Shown here: in pieces, positions 1 to 5,853 of the stretch | Position numbering within the stretch: position 1 is the stretch's first letter | Layout: each line of letters begins with the position of its first letter | Origin: Gammaproteobacteria bacterium | GTDB lineage: Bacteria > Pseudomonadota > Gammaproteobacteria > Xanthomonadales > Marinicellaceae | Length of the DNA: 6,069 bases | NCBI GenBank assembly: GCA_030426065.1 | Contig: JAUHZH010000151.1 | Location: 1-6,069 of the forward strand | Direction of reading: 5' to 3' | The notes under the pieces: generated by a model | Told to the model about the DNA's origin: nothing | What the model saw: the letters and a program-made list of their open reading frames with translations, nothing else | The model's database searches: none | Program-made: the position numbers and the translations under genes

Positions 1-79
1 GCACCACATCCATGTCATGCCAATCGGATGCTTGAACTCCCAAACCAAAGAAAAGCAAGCAAAAAACCAAATGCTTCAT
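1..79 (-). CDS. 5' end of an exported protein of unknown function (partial, runs off the window)
   Basis: Only the first 26 codons are inside the window, read leftwards from the ATG at 79. The visible peptide starts MKHLVFCLLFFGLGVQA and continues SDWHDMDVV. It has a Lys at position 2, a hydrophobic core at about residues 4-14 and a V-x-A motif at 15-17. This is a typical Sec signal peptide with predicted cleavage after A17. The Cys at position 7 is too near the N-terminus to be a lipobox. A ribosome binding site reading AGAGGTGG lies at 92-85, 5 bases before the ATG, and a good promoter lies further upstream (109-137). The start is therefore well supported. The mature protein is almost entirely outside the window, so no function can be given; it should be periplasmic, outer-membrane or secreted. 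Confidence 0.75.
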   Translation of the reverse strand, partial: MKHLVFCLLFFGLGVQASDWHDMDVV

Positions 80-108
80 GACAACCACCTCTGATTCATA
101 GAACAATC

Positions 109-137
109 AGTATAACCCGCGGTGTGGAGCGAAACAA
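109..137 (-). promoter_or_regulatory. Sigma-70-type promoter for the exported protein at 1-79
   Basis: On the minus strand, TTGTTT (137-132) and TATACT (114-109) are separated by exactly 17 bases. The -10 matches consensus at 5 of 6 positions and the -35 at 3 of 6. Transcription would start near 102, giving a leader of about 23 bases that contains the ribosome binding site. The promoter lies between the end of the ghrA-like gene (192) and the start codon at 79. The edge gene is therefore probably its own transcription unit, even though it points the same way as nudH-ghrA. Inferred from sequence match only. Confidence 0.6.
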
Positions 138-191
138 ATTCATTGTCAATGATTTGAACATGACGCTCAAAGATACACTGAAAGCTTAAAA

Positions 192-1073
192 TTAATCCAA
201 AGCCTTGAACAGGGCAACCACAGCTTCTGCGGTTTGTAGGTTGTCTGATCGGGCAGAAATGTGGGGTGTGATGATGAGGTTGTCCAGCGCCCAGAGCGGG
301 CTGTCTTGAGGCAAAGGCTCTTGCTCAAACACATCCAGGACTGCCGATTTAAGCTGGCCTGAGGTCAATGCATGGTGCAATGCCTCTGGGTCCACATGAC
401 CGCCGCGGGCCACATTGATCAGCACCGCTTCTTTTTTAAACCAGGACAGGGTTTTGCTGTTGATGATGTGGTGGGTGTGTTCGGTCATCGGTAAAAGCAA
501 GACCACAAAATCACTTTCACTGATCACTTTCATCAAGCCGGTGTCACCATGAAAACAAGGGTGCCTTTCGTGCTTGGACTGCTCTGTCCATGCCATTGTA
601 TTGAAACCCAGGTCAGCACACCGGTCAGCACAAAAACCACCCAAAGCACCCAAACCGATGAAACCAATGGTTTTGGGTTCGCCTGCTTGTTCTAACACCT
701 GCCATGTTTTGCTGTGCTGCTGCGTGTAATACCCCAACTGATGCCGGGCCTCAGACAACACATACAACAACACATATTGAGCCATCAACTGTTTCAAACT
801 GTCGGTCACGATGCGGTGTTGAGGCACACCAATCAAAACGGGGTCGGCATCCATGTGGTCGGTGCCAGCACCCAATGAGGTCACGGCTTTCAGGTTGGGA
901 AATGAGGCAGTGGTGCCCGGAGGATGCTGCCAAAGGACCGCAAAAACGACCGACTCAGGCTCATCAATGTGTGGCCATTGTTGGATTTTGACACCAGGAA
1001 GAGCCAGTTTGAGTTGTTCACACAGCTCATCTGAGTCCCGGTCAGTGACCACCACGGCGATGCTTGGTTTCAT
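192..1073 (-). CDS. ghrA: D-isomer-specific 2-hydroxyacid dehydrogenase, GhrA-like (glyoxylate/hydroxypyruvate reductase A type)
   Basis: The 293-residue product is a cytoplasmic NAD(P)-dependent reductase of the D-2-hydroxyacid dehydrogenase family. Enzymes of the GhrA group reduce glyoxylate to glycolate and hydroxypyruvate to D-glycerate. The substrate-loop motif SLGAG is at residues 66-70. The Rossmann nucleotide-binding motif GLGALG is at 140-145. The catalytic triad is recognisable as Arg223 in NVARGG, Glu252 in DVFEQEPLP and His271 in TPHISA. The stretch from the Arg motif through EPLPQDSPLW to TPHISA matches the GhrA subgroup as I recall it from E. coli. The protein lacks most of the C-terminal tail of E. 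coli GhrA (312 residues), and Gln99 sits in MAQYV where relatives usually have Glu. The ATG overlaps the nudH stop by four bases (ATGA at 1073-1070), and no clear Shine-Dalgarno precedes it, so translation is probably coupled to nudH. Family is firm; exact substrate and strict orthology to ghrA are inferred. Confidence 0.88.
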   Translation of the reverse strand: MKPSIAVVVTDRDSDELCEQLKLALPGVKIQQWPHIDEPESVVFAVLWQHPPGTTASFPNLKAVTSLGAGTDHMDADPVLIGVPQHRIVTDSLKQLMAQYVLLYVLSEARHQLGYYTQQHSKTWQVLEQAGEPKTIGFIGLGALGGFCADRCADLGFNTMAWTEQSKHERHPCFHGDTGLMKVISESDFVVLLLPMTEHTHHIINSKTLSWFKKEAVLINVARGGHVDPEALHHALTSGQLKSAVLDVFEQEPLPQDSPLWALDNLIITPHISARSDNLQTAEAVVALFKALD

Positions 1074-1546
1074 GCTGATTTGATCAAAGGTTCCAAGTGT
1101 TTCAAAGCTTTGCGGTACACGGGGCGTTTGAAGTGAATGACATTTTGTGCTGGGTACCAGAAGTCGACCCAGCGATAGGATTCGAATTCAGGAGCCGCCG
1201 TTTTATTGAAATCCACTTGAGATTCGGGACTCAACAACTTCAGCAGGTAATACACTTGTTTCTGTCCAACAAACAACGGATCTGAGTTTTTTTTGTGGTA
1301 TTTCTTAGGCAACTGGTATTTCAGCCACCCAGGGGTACAGCCCAGCACATCCACATGGTGGGGTTCTAACCCCACTTCTTCATAGAGCTCTCGAAACATG
1401 GCTTCTTCTGCTGACTCATCGTTGTTGATGCCACCTTGTGGAAATTGCCAGCCGTTGCCACGGCTTCGTTTTGCCCAAAAAACTTGTCCGCCATCGCTCA
1501 ACAGGATGATGCCCACGTTGGGGCGAAAACCATCTCTATCAACCAT
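1070..1546 (-). CDS. nudH: RNA pyrophosphohydrolase RppH (Nudix hydrolase NudH)
   Basis: The 158-residue cytoplasmic enzyme belongs to the family that removes pyrophosphate from the 5' triphosphate end of mRNA, which opens the transcript to RNase E decay; it can also hydrolyse dinucleoside polyphosphates. The complete Nudix box G-x5-E-x7-REUxEExGU spans residues 38-60, with Gly38, Glu44 and the metal-binding REL-Y-EE-V-G-L at 52-60. Family hallmarks around it are DGFRPNVGI (5-13), WQFPQGGIN (33-41), VGQKQVYYLL (93-102) and PEFESYRWVDFWYP (119-132, with the extra acidic Glu120). The length is somewhat below the 176 residues of E. coli RppH, because the variable basic C-terminal tail is missing. 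The start is fixed by alignment of MVDRDGFRPN with the family N-terminus. The ribosome binding site in front of it is poor (GGAA about 13 bases away), which fits coupling to the short ORF upstream. It is the first full gene of a two-gene unit with the ghrA-like gene. Confidence 0.95.
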   Translation of the reverse strand: MVDRDGFRPNVGIILLSDGGQVFWAKRSRGNGWQFPQGGINNDESAEEAMFRELYEEVGLEPHHVDVLGCTPGWLKYQLPKKYHKKNSDPLFVGQKQVYYLLKLLSPESQVDFNKTAAPEFESYRWVDFWYPAQNVIHFKRPVYRKALKHLEPLIKSA

Positions 1547-1616
1547 AACGATTTTTAAGTTCCGACACCCTCTGCTCGGTTGGATGGACCGGTGTTTGAC
1601 GGATCGGTTCTTTCAT
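1539..1616 (-). CDS. Possible 25-codon leader ORF overlapping the nudH start
   Basis: On the minus strand an ATG at 1616 opens a frame of 25 codons that ends with TGA at 1541-1539, eight bases inside nudH. It overlaps the nudH ATG (1546-1544) in another frame. The peptide is MKEPIRQTPVHPTEQRVSEL followed by KNRYG; it is polar and has no membrane segment. A purine-rich AAGAGG (1631-1626) sits nine bases before this ATG and is a better ribosome site than the one before nudH. Ribosomes ending here could restart on nudH. Against it: a competing promoter reading, TTGAAA (1641-1636) plus TATGAA (1617-1612) with an 18-base spacer, would start transcription near 1605 and leave the leader ATG out of the mRNA. 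I do not recognise the peptide, and chance occurrence is possible. Confidence 0.3.
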   Translation of the reverse strand: MKEPIRQTPVHPTEQRVSELKNRYG

Positions 1617-1661
1617 ATTTAACTGCCTCTTATTGTTTCAAAAAAATGAAAAAGACACAAG

Positions 1662-1698
1662 GGTTTTGATGTTTCACAGGTTTCACGCGGTTTTGATG
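1662..1698 (+). repeat. Short nested direct repeats in the nudH/tesA divergent intergenic region
   Basis: GGTTTTGATG occurs perfectly at 1662-1671 and again at 1689-1698, 27 bases apart. Between them GTTTCAC occurs at 1671-1677 and 1680-1686, nine bases apart. The second long copy runs into TTGAT-GA-ATCAA (1693-1704), a small inverted repeat ending four bases before the TATAAT at 1708. The position, just upstream of the tesA -10 and between two divergent units, suits a regulator-binding site. No known operator consensus is matched, so this is only a candidate. Confidence 0.4.
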
Positions 1699-1707
1699 AA
1701 TCAAGTG

Positions 1708-1713
1708 TATAAT
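1708..1713 (+). promoter_or_regulatory. Probable -10 box of the tesA-ybbA-ybbP operon promoter
   Basis: A perfect TATAAT lies 51 bases before the tesA start codon, which would give a leader of roughly 45 bases. No respectable -35 hexamer is found at 16-18 bases upstream (the region reads ACGCGG), so the promoter may be weak or need an activator; the direct repeats just upstream could serve this. No clear Shine-Dalgarno was found before the tesA ATG. Confidence 0.45.
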
Positions 1714-1764
1714 TCAATACCTTTGGCCTATGGTTTGAGAAACAGCAACACTTACATTGTCATC

Positions 1765-2439
1765 ATGAGATTGTTTTATATAACGGCATCGTTGTTCTTT
1801 TTGGTTGCTTGCGGTGAATCCAACACCACAACGACAAGTCAAAAGGCGCCTGAAAAAACCAACACTTCCACAGAAACCACCACCATTTTGGCTTTGGGGG
1901 ATTCATTGACAGAAGGTTTGGGGGTCCCTAAGAAACAAGCCTATCCTGCGCTGCTGGAAAACAAACTGCATGCCATGGGTTTTGACAACCACACAGTGGT
2001 CAATTCGGGGCTGAGTGGTGAAACTTCATCTGGATTGAAAGCCCGAATCGATTGGGTGCTCCAAACCCAACCCAGCATCACCATTTTGACCATTGGTGCC
2101 AATGACGCGATGCGCGGCTTGCCATTGGACCTGGTCGAGAACAACATCAGCGAAGTGATTGTGAAACTTCAAAACAACGGCTCTCAAGTGGTGTTGGGTG
2201 GCATGGAAATATACAACAACCTCGGCCAAGAATACGTCCAAGGATTCAAGTCCATATACCCAAAACTGGCCCAAAAACATCAGGTGCCATTGATTCCATT
2301 CTTTCTGGCTGGGGTCGCTGGCGACAGCACATTGAATCAAACCGATGGTATACACCCCACATCAGCAGGATACCAAATCATCGTCGACCAGAACATCTGG
2401 CCCGCCATACAACCGCTACTCCAAAAACAAGAGCAATGA
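1765..2439 (+). CDS. tesA: TesA-like SGNH/GDSL esterase (acyl-CoA thioesterase I / lysophospholipase type), predicted lipoprotein
   Basis: The 224-residue product is an SGNH-fold serine hydrolase of the TesA/arylesterase group, which cleaves acyl thioesters, lysophospholipids and small hydrophobic esters in the periplasm. Block I GDSLTEG (45-51) carries nucleophile Ser47. Block II SGLSGETS has oxyanion Gly85. Block III GAND has Asn113. Block V DGIH supplies Asp194 and His197. The IYPKLAQ and VPLIPFF segments (164-180) also match TesA. The N-terminus is a lipoprotein signal with lipobox LVAC (13-16) and Gly at +2, followed by a Ser/Thr-rich linker to about residue 40. It should therefore be lipid-anchored, probably in the outer membrane; E. 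coli TesA is instead a soluble periplasmic protein. The ATG at 1765 was chosen because it opens this signal peptide. The frame stays open back to 1633, but that extension has no protein character and covers the TATAAT. The stop overlaps the ybbA start by four bases (ATGA). Confidence 0.92.
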   Translation: MRLFYITASLFFLVACGESNTTTTSQKAPEKTNTSTETTTILALGDSLTEGLGVPKKQAYPALLENKLHAMGFDNHTVVNSGLSGETSSGLKARIDWVLQTQPSITILTIGANDAMRGLPLDLVENNISEVIVKLQNNGSQVVLGGMEIYNNLGQEYVQGFKSIYPKLAQKHQVPLIPFFLAGVAGDSTLNQTDGIHPTSAGYQIIVDQNIWPAIQPLLQKQEQ

Positions 2440-3095
2440 CTTTACTCAGAACCCAAAACCTCAACAAATCATTCCCCATCGGTGACGATCAAATCAACGT
2501 CTTAAAGGGCATCAACATCAACATTGAAGCCGGTGAATTTGTCGCCATCATGGGCAAATCTGGATCGGGAAAATCGACATTATTGAGTTTGTTGGCAGGC
2601 CTGGATCAGGCCACATCTGGACAAGTGATACTGGCTGATGAAGATTTGGGTCAATTATCCGAAGAGCAATTGGCCATCAAACGGCAGTCAGACATTGGCT
2701 TTGTTTTTCAATCCTTTCACTTGATTCCGACATTGAATGTGGAAGAAAACATCGCGTTCCCCCTTAACATCGCGCGCCAGCACAACCCCGAAAAAGTGGA
2801 TGCATTGATCGAAGCGGTGGAACTTGCTCACAGGAAGAAAAGCTTTCCAAACCAGTTGTCTGGCGGTGAGAAACAACGCACAGCGATTGCCCGAGCTTTG
2901 GTCACTGACCCCAAAATTTTGTTTGCTGACGAACCGACAGGCAACCTGGATGAAACCAATGCCAAGCAAGTCATCGAGCTGTTATTGAACTTACAAAAAG
3001 CCAGCGGCACCGCCTTGATCATCGTCACGCACGACCCTGCTTTGGCAGCACTGGCTGATCGGACGATCACCATCAAAGACGGGCAAATCTCATGA
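2436..3095 (+). CDS. ybbA: ABC transporter ATP-binding protein, YbbA type (LolD/MacB group)
   Basis: The 219-residue protein is a complete nucleotide-binding subunit that would dimerise on the cytoplasmic face of the permease encoded next. The Walker A motif GKSGSGKST is at residues 40-48, the Q-loop Gln at 92, the signature LSGGEKQR at 141-148 and the Walker B ILFADEP at 161-167 with catalytic Glu166. The D-loop NLD is at 170-172 and the switch His at 199. The combination of FVFQSFHLIPTLN with ADEPTGNLD is typical of the LolD/MacB/YbbA class, whose members power FtsX-like permeases. All catalytic residues are present, so the ATPase should be active. The gene overlaps tesA at its start and ybbP at its end by ATGA, indicating coupled translation and a fixed partnership. 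The neighbours, more than the sequence itself, point to YbbA instead of LolD. Confidence 0.93.
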   Translation: MTLLRTQNLNKSFPIGDDQINVLKGININIEAGEFVAIMGKSGSGKSTLLSLLAGLDQATSGQVILADEDLGQLSEEQLAIKRQSDIGFVFQSFHLIPTLNVEENIAFPLNIARQHNPEKVDALIEAVELAHRKKSFPNQLSGGEKQRTAIARALVTDPKILFADEPTGNLDETNAKQVIELLLNLQKASGTALIIVTHDPALAALADRTITIKDGQIS

Positions 3096-5593
3096 CCAAA
3101 GGCAACCTGTCTCGACGCATCGTATGGCGTGAGTGGTTGGGACATGGCATCTACCCTGTCCTTTTCTGTTTGAGTTTATTGGTTTCATTGGGCGCTTATT
3201 TGGTGCTGGACTCGCTCCAAAGTGCGGTCGATGAATACGTCATCACCAACCAAAAAGCCATGGTCGGTGGCGATGTCGTCATCCAATCCAACCAGCCATT
3301 CAGCGATGATGTCAGACAGATTCTTTCTAAAGTTCCCAGACAAGACCAAGTCAATGAACACCAATTCAATGGCATGGCCTATGCCCATGATGCATCGCTG
3401 TTGTTGCGCATCAAGGCCATCGACCTCACATACCCTTTGTATGGTGAATTGAAGTTATCTGAAAGCAACACTTGGGACCACCAACTGGCACCAGGACAAG
3501 TGTTGGTCGAGCGACAAGTGTTGACGGCATTGAACCTGTCCATTGGCGATCGCTTGACTGTGGGGGAAGCCGAATTCACCGTCGCCGATGAGATCATTGA
3601 AGAACCGGATCGGCCTTTGACTGCATTTGGCTTTGGTGCGCGCTTGATCATGAGCAACGATGATTTGCTCAAAACTGGATTGATGGGCAGCCGTTCTCGG
3701 ATTCAGTACCGTGCAGAACTGAGGTTAGACGACGAACAGGCCCAAGCAACCCTGAACGCCTTGAAGCAAGCCACAAAAGGGACCAAAACTCGCGTCACCG
3801 GTGATGAGGATGCCAACACCAGCATCTCACAAGTCAGTGGCAATTTCTTGCAATTCCTTAAACTCTTGGTGGTGGCTGTGATTGTCCTCTCCGGTGTCGG
3901 TTTGATGAGTGTGGTCAAAGCTTTTGCTGGCAGACAACAACACACCAACGCCATCAGGCGTGCATTGGGCGAACCCATCAGTCAACTCAAAAACAGCTAT
4001 TACGGCTTGTTGTTGGGGATGGCCGTGCTGGCCACTGCCCTGGCCTGGGGTTTGTCATGGTTGGTGATTGCCTTTGGGGAATCCAGTTTCGCAGCCATCA
4101 TCCCGGCTCAAGTGGAATTGACCGTGGCCTGGACCAGCGTCGTCAAAGTGACACTGATCGCTTTGGGCCTGACATTCTTGATGACCCATTCCACCATCCA
4201 ATCCCTGAACCACATCAAGCCGGTGGCGGTGCTTCATGACCACCAGGGCAGCCAAGGTTCTTGGCGCACGTCAAAAGGCTGGGTGCTGCTGGCAACACTG
4301 GCCTTGTGGGCTTTGATGACCCTGGAAATGGGCGATGCCTGGATGGGCACTCAAGTGACGGTTGGTTTGTTGGTGATTGCGCTGCTCTTCACCGCTTTCA
4401 GCGGCCTGTTACTCAAAGGTTTGAAATCTTTGGCAGAAAGGGGCCACATCAAACATTGGTTGTCCAAATTGGCGGTGATGAGTATTTTCCGCAAAGGCAA
4501 CCACACCATGTTGTTCTTCACCACTTTATCGATGGCCATCATGGTCATGGGCAGCATCGTGGCACTCAACCACACCATTGACCAACAACTGCTCAGCACA
4601 TACCCAGAAAACTCACCCAACATGTTCTTGCTTGATGTCCAAAGTGATCAACACGAAGCATTGGATGACATGGCCGGCAAAGCGCTGACATACTACCCAG
4701 TGATCCGTGCCCGCATCGAGTCGGTGCGCGGCTTGGACACACAAACATTGCGTGATGAATTGGGCAACTACGACAACTTGGAACGCGTATTCAACCTCAG
4801 TTACGCTAATGAAGTGTTGCCCACTGAATTTCTGGAACGCGGCGATGCCCTGTTCGATGTAAAAACAGGCGACTCGGTTCCCGTATCGATGTTGTCATCA
4901 TTTGCTGAGTTTTTACAGGTTGAACTCGGTGACGAGGTGGTTTTCAATGTCCAAGGCATCACACTGAAGGCCCATGTTTCCAGCATCCGAAAACGTCACC
5001 AGCGTGGGCCCAGCCCGTTTTTCTACTTTGTCTTTCAACCTGAGGTCATGGCGTCGGCCCCCCAAATCCAATTCGCCACCGGCCAAGTCGAAGCGCACCG
5101 CATCCCAGACATCCAAACCGCGATTGCAAAAAAATTCCCTGGCATCACCACATTGAATGGCGCCAGCATCGCCAAACAGCTGAAAAGCTACGTCGACCAG
5201 TTGACCCAATTGATTCAGATTTTCACGGGCCTGAGTGTTCTTGCTGGGTTGATGATCTTCATTTCATCCCTGGTTTCCACCTCTCAAGATCGCCTCAAGG
5301 ACAGTGCTTATTTCCGTTTGATGGGCATGTTGACGAAAGATTTGTATCTGCTCAACATCATGGAGTTCATCATCCTCGGCTTGTCTGCCTTTGTTGCCGG
5401 CGGTTCATTGGCCTGGTTGACCACTTATGTCATCACCACCGAATGGTTCAACTTGCCATTCAGTTTCCCTTGGCAAACCACATTACTTGCCAGTGCCGCC
5501 CTGTTGGGCACCTTGGTCGTGATCAGCCTGGTCTACTCACGTTTGGTGATTCAATCCAACGTCATGAACCTGGTCAGAAAGATGGTGGGGTGA
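3092..5593 (+). CDS. ybbP: FtsX-like ABC transporter permease, YbbP type
   Basis: The 833-residue inner-membrane protein is the permease partner of the preceding ATPase. Ten membrane segments can be read, at about residues 19-41, 254-277, 302-328, 346-368, 396-413, 422-444, 472-493, 706-728, 752-780 and 796-818. Two large periplasmic regions (42-253 and 494-704) lie after segments 1 and 7. This gives two FtsX-like halves (roughly 254-380 and 705-825). The layout fits YbbP (E. coli about 804 residues), and MacB with four segments does not fit. Motifs seen are GGDVVIQS (59-66), KAFAGRQQ (276-283), AIRRALG before the segment at 302, and RGPSPFFYFVF (638-648) in the second periplasmic part. Members of this class usually transmit ATP-driven motion to periplasmic partners or extract lipids from the membrane; which of these applies here is inferred. 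The start overlaps ybbA by ATGA, and no disruption is seen over the whole length. Confidence 0.93.
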   Translation: MTKGNLSRRIVWREWLGHGIYPVLFCLSLLVSLGAYLVLDSLQSAVDEYVITNQKAMVGGDVVIQSNQPFSDDVRQILSKVPRQDQVNEHQFNGMAYAHDASLLLRIKAIDLTYPLYGELKLSESNTWDHQLAPGQVLVERQVLTALNLSIGDRLTVGEAEFTVADEIIEEPDRPLTAFGFGARLIMSNDDLLKTGLMGSRSRIQYRAELRLDDEQAQATLNALKQATKGTKTRVTGDEDANTSISQVSGNFLQFLKLLVVAVIVLSGVGLMSVVKAFAGRQQHTNAIRRALGEPISQLKNSYYGLLLGMAVLATALAWGLSWLVIAFGESSFAAIIPAQVELTVAWTSVVKVTLIALGLTFLMTHSTIQSLNHIKPVAVLHDHQGSQGSWRTSKGWVLLATLALWALMTLEMGDAWMGTQVTVGLLVIALLFTAFSGLLLKGLKSLAERGHIKHWLSKLAVMSIFRKGNHTMLFFTTLSMAIMVMGSIVALNHTIDQQLLSTYPENSPNMFLLDVQSDQHEALDDMAGKALTYYPVIRARIESVRGLDTQTLRDELGNYDNLERVFNLSYANEVLPTEFLERGDALFDVKTGDSVPVSMLSSFAEFLQVELGDEVVFNVQGITLKAHVSSIRKRHQRGPSPFFYFVFQPEVMASAPQIQFATGQVEAHRIPDIQTAIAKKFPGITTLNGASIAKQLKSYVDQLTQLIQIFTGLSVLAGLMIFISSLVSTSQDRLKDSAYFRLMGMLTKDLYLLNIMEFIILGLSAFVAGGSLAWLTTYVITTEWFNLPFSFPWQTTLLASAALLGTLVVISLVYSRLVIQSNVMNLVRKMVG

Positions 5594-5792
5594 TTCAAGC
5601 AACCGTCCCTTATCAATACACAACACCTCACCTTTTGATGTGACCGTTTATCCGGGTTTTTCCGTGATTGACTGACAGATAAAAAAAGATCACTCAACGC
5701 AGAAAAATTCTGAGCACACAGCCAACTTTGTGATAGTAAATCAATCTAAAAATTATTTTATTGCAATATCAATTCATACATTGTTTTCATGT

Positions 5793-5798
5793 TATCAT
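5793..5798 (+). promoter_or_regulatory. Candidate -10 (TATCAT) for the small exported protein gene
   Basis: TATCAT matches the -10 consensus at five of six positions and lies about 25 bases downstream of the AT-rich tract at 5747-5769. The -35 region (around 5770-5776) is poor. If used, transcription would start near 5805 and the palindrome at 5814-5828 would be a hairpin in the leader mRNA. It competes with the TTGACA-based promoter at 5803-5833. Confidence 0.35.
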
Positions 5799-5802
5799 CT
5801 CT

Positions 5803-5833
5803 TTGACACACGCGCTTGCCTGGCAAGCATTAT
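5803..5833 (+). promoter_or_regulatory. Candidate promoter with consensus TTGACA, long 19-base spacer and palindrome inside
   Basis: A perfect -35 hexamer TTGACA (5803-5808) is followed after 19 bases by CATTAT (5828-5833), a four-of-six -10. A perfect inverted repeat, GCTTGCC-T-GGCAAGC (5814-5828), fills most of the spacer. Over-long spacers containing a dyad are characteristic of promoters controlled by MerR-family activators. No MerR-family gene is in the window, the dyad is slightly off the spacer centre, and the -10 is mediocre, so this remains a candidate. Confidence 0.35.
5814..5828. repeat. Perfect 15-base palindrome (7-1-7), operator or leader hairpin
   Basis: GCTTGCC and its exact reverse complement GGCAAGC are separated by a single T. 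As DNA it could bind a dimeric regulator; as RNA it can fold into a six-base-pair stem with loop CTG. It ends 12 bases before the AAGGAG of the small gene. The following ATTATTTAAAT is not a proper T-run, so it does not look like an intrinsic terminator. Confidence 0.6.
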
Positions 5834-5840
5834 TTAAATC

Positions 5841-5846
5841 AAGGAG
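5841..5846 (+). promoter_or_regulatory. Strong ribosome binding site that fixes the start at 5854
   Basis: AAGGAG lies seven bases before the ATG at 5854, the best Shine-Dalgarno in the window. It decides the start of the small exported protein, because the same frame stays open further upstream to 5761. Confidence 0.8.
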
Positions 5847-5853
5847 ATATATC

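Larger units (their letters stand above)
5594..5853. other. Intergenic region between ybbP and the small exported protein gene
   Basis: This 260-base stretch holds no convincing gene. The first half has no strong intrinsic terminator for the ybbP operon; only a weak imperfect hairpin (5643-5657) followed by five T bases is present. The AT-rich part 5747-5769 resembles an UP element. The second half contains the promoter candidates, a perfect palindrome and the ribosome binding site of the downstream small gene, listed separately. Confidence 0.6.

Noticed and set aside
144..149. TTGACA on the minus strand as a -35 for the gene at 1-79
   Set aside because: It is 29 bases from TATACT, and 17 bases downstream there is only CACACC. 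TTGTTT at 137-132 has the right spacing.
1693..1704. FNR-like site TTGAT-GA-ATCAA upstream of tesA
   Set aside because: FNR/CRP-type half-sites of this kind need a four-base gap; here it is two, so it is reported only as part of the repeat cluster.
1633..1764. N-terminal extension of the TesA frame by 44 codons, starting at 1633
   Set aside because: The extension has no domain character, covers the TATAAT and repeats, and would bury the lipoprotein signal peptide inside the protein. The ATG at 1765 opens the lipobox signal directly.
2026..2355. Minus-strand open frame of 109 codons inside tesA
   Set aside because: It is the antisense shadow of a conserved esterase gene and shows no recognisable motif or ribosome site. 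The same holds for the other antisense or out-of-frame ORFs within ghrA, nudH, ybbA and ybbP.
5643..5661. Possible intrinsic terminator after ybbP
   Set aside because: The stem has only about four pairs with a bulge and is followed by just five T bases; too weak to call.
5761..5853. Upstream extension of the small protein frame from a TTG at 5761
   Set aside because: The AAGGAG seven bases before 5854 and the signal peptide starting at that ATG fix the start. The extension covers the AT-rich promoter region and palindrome.
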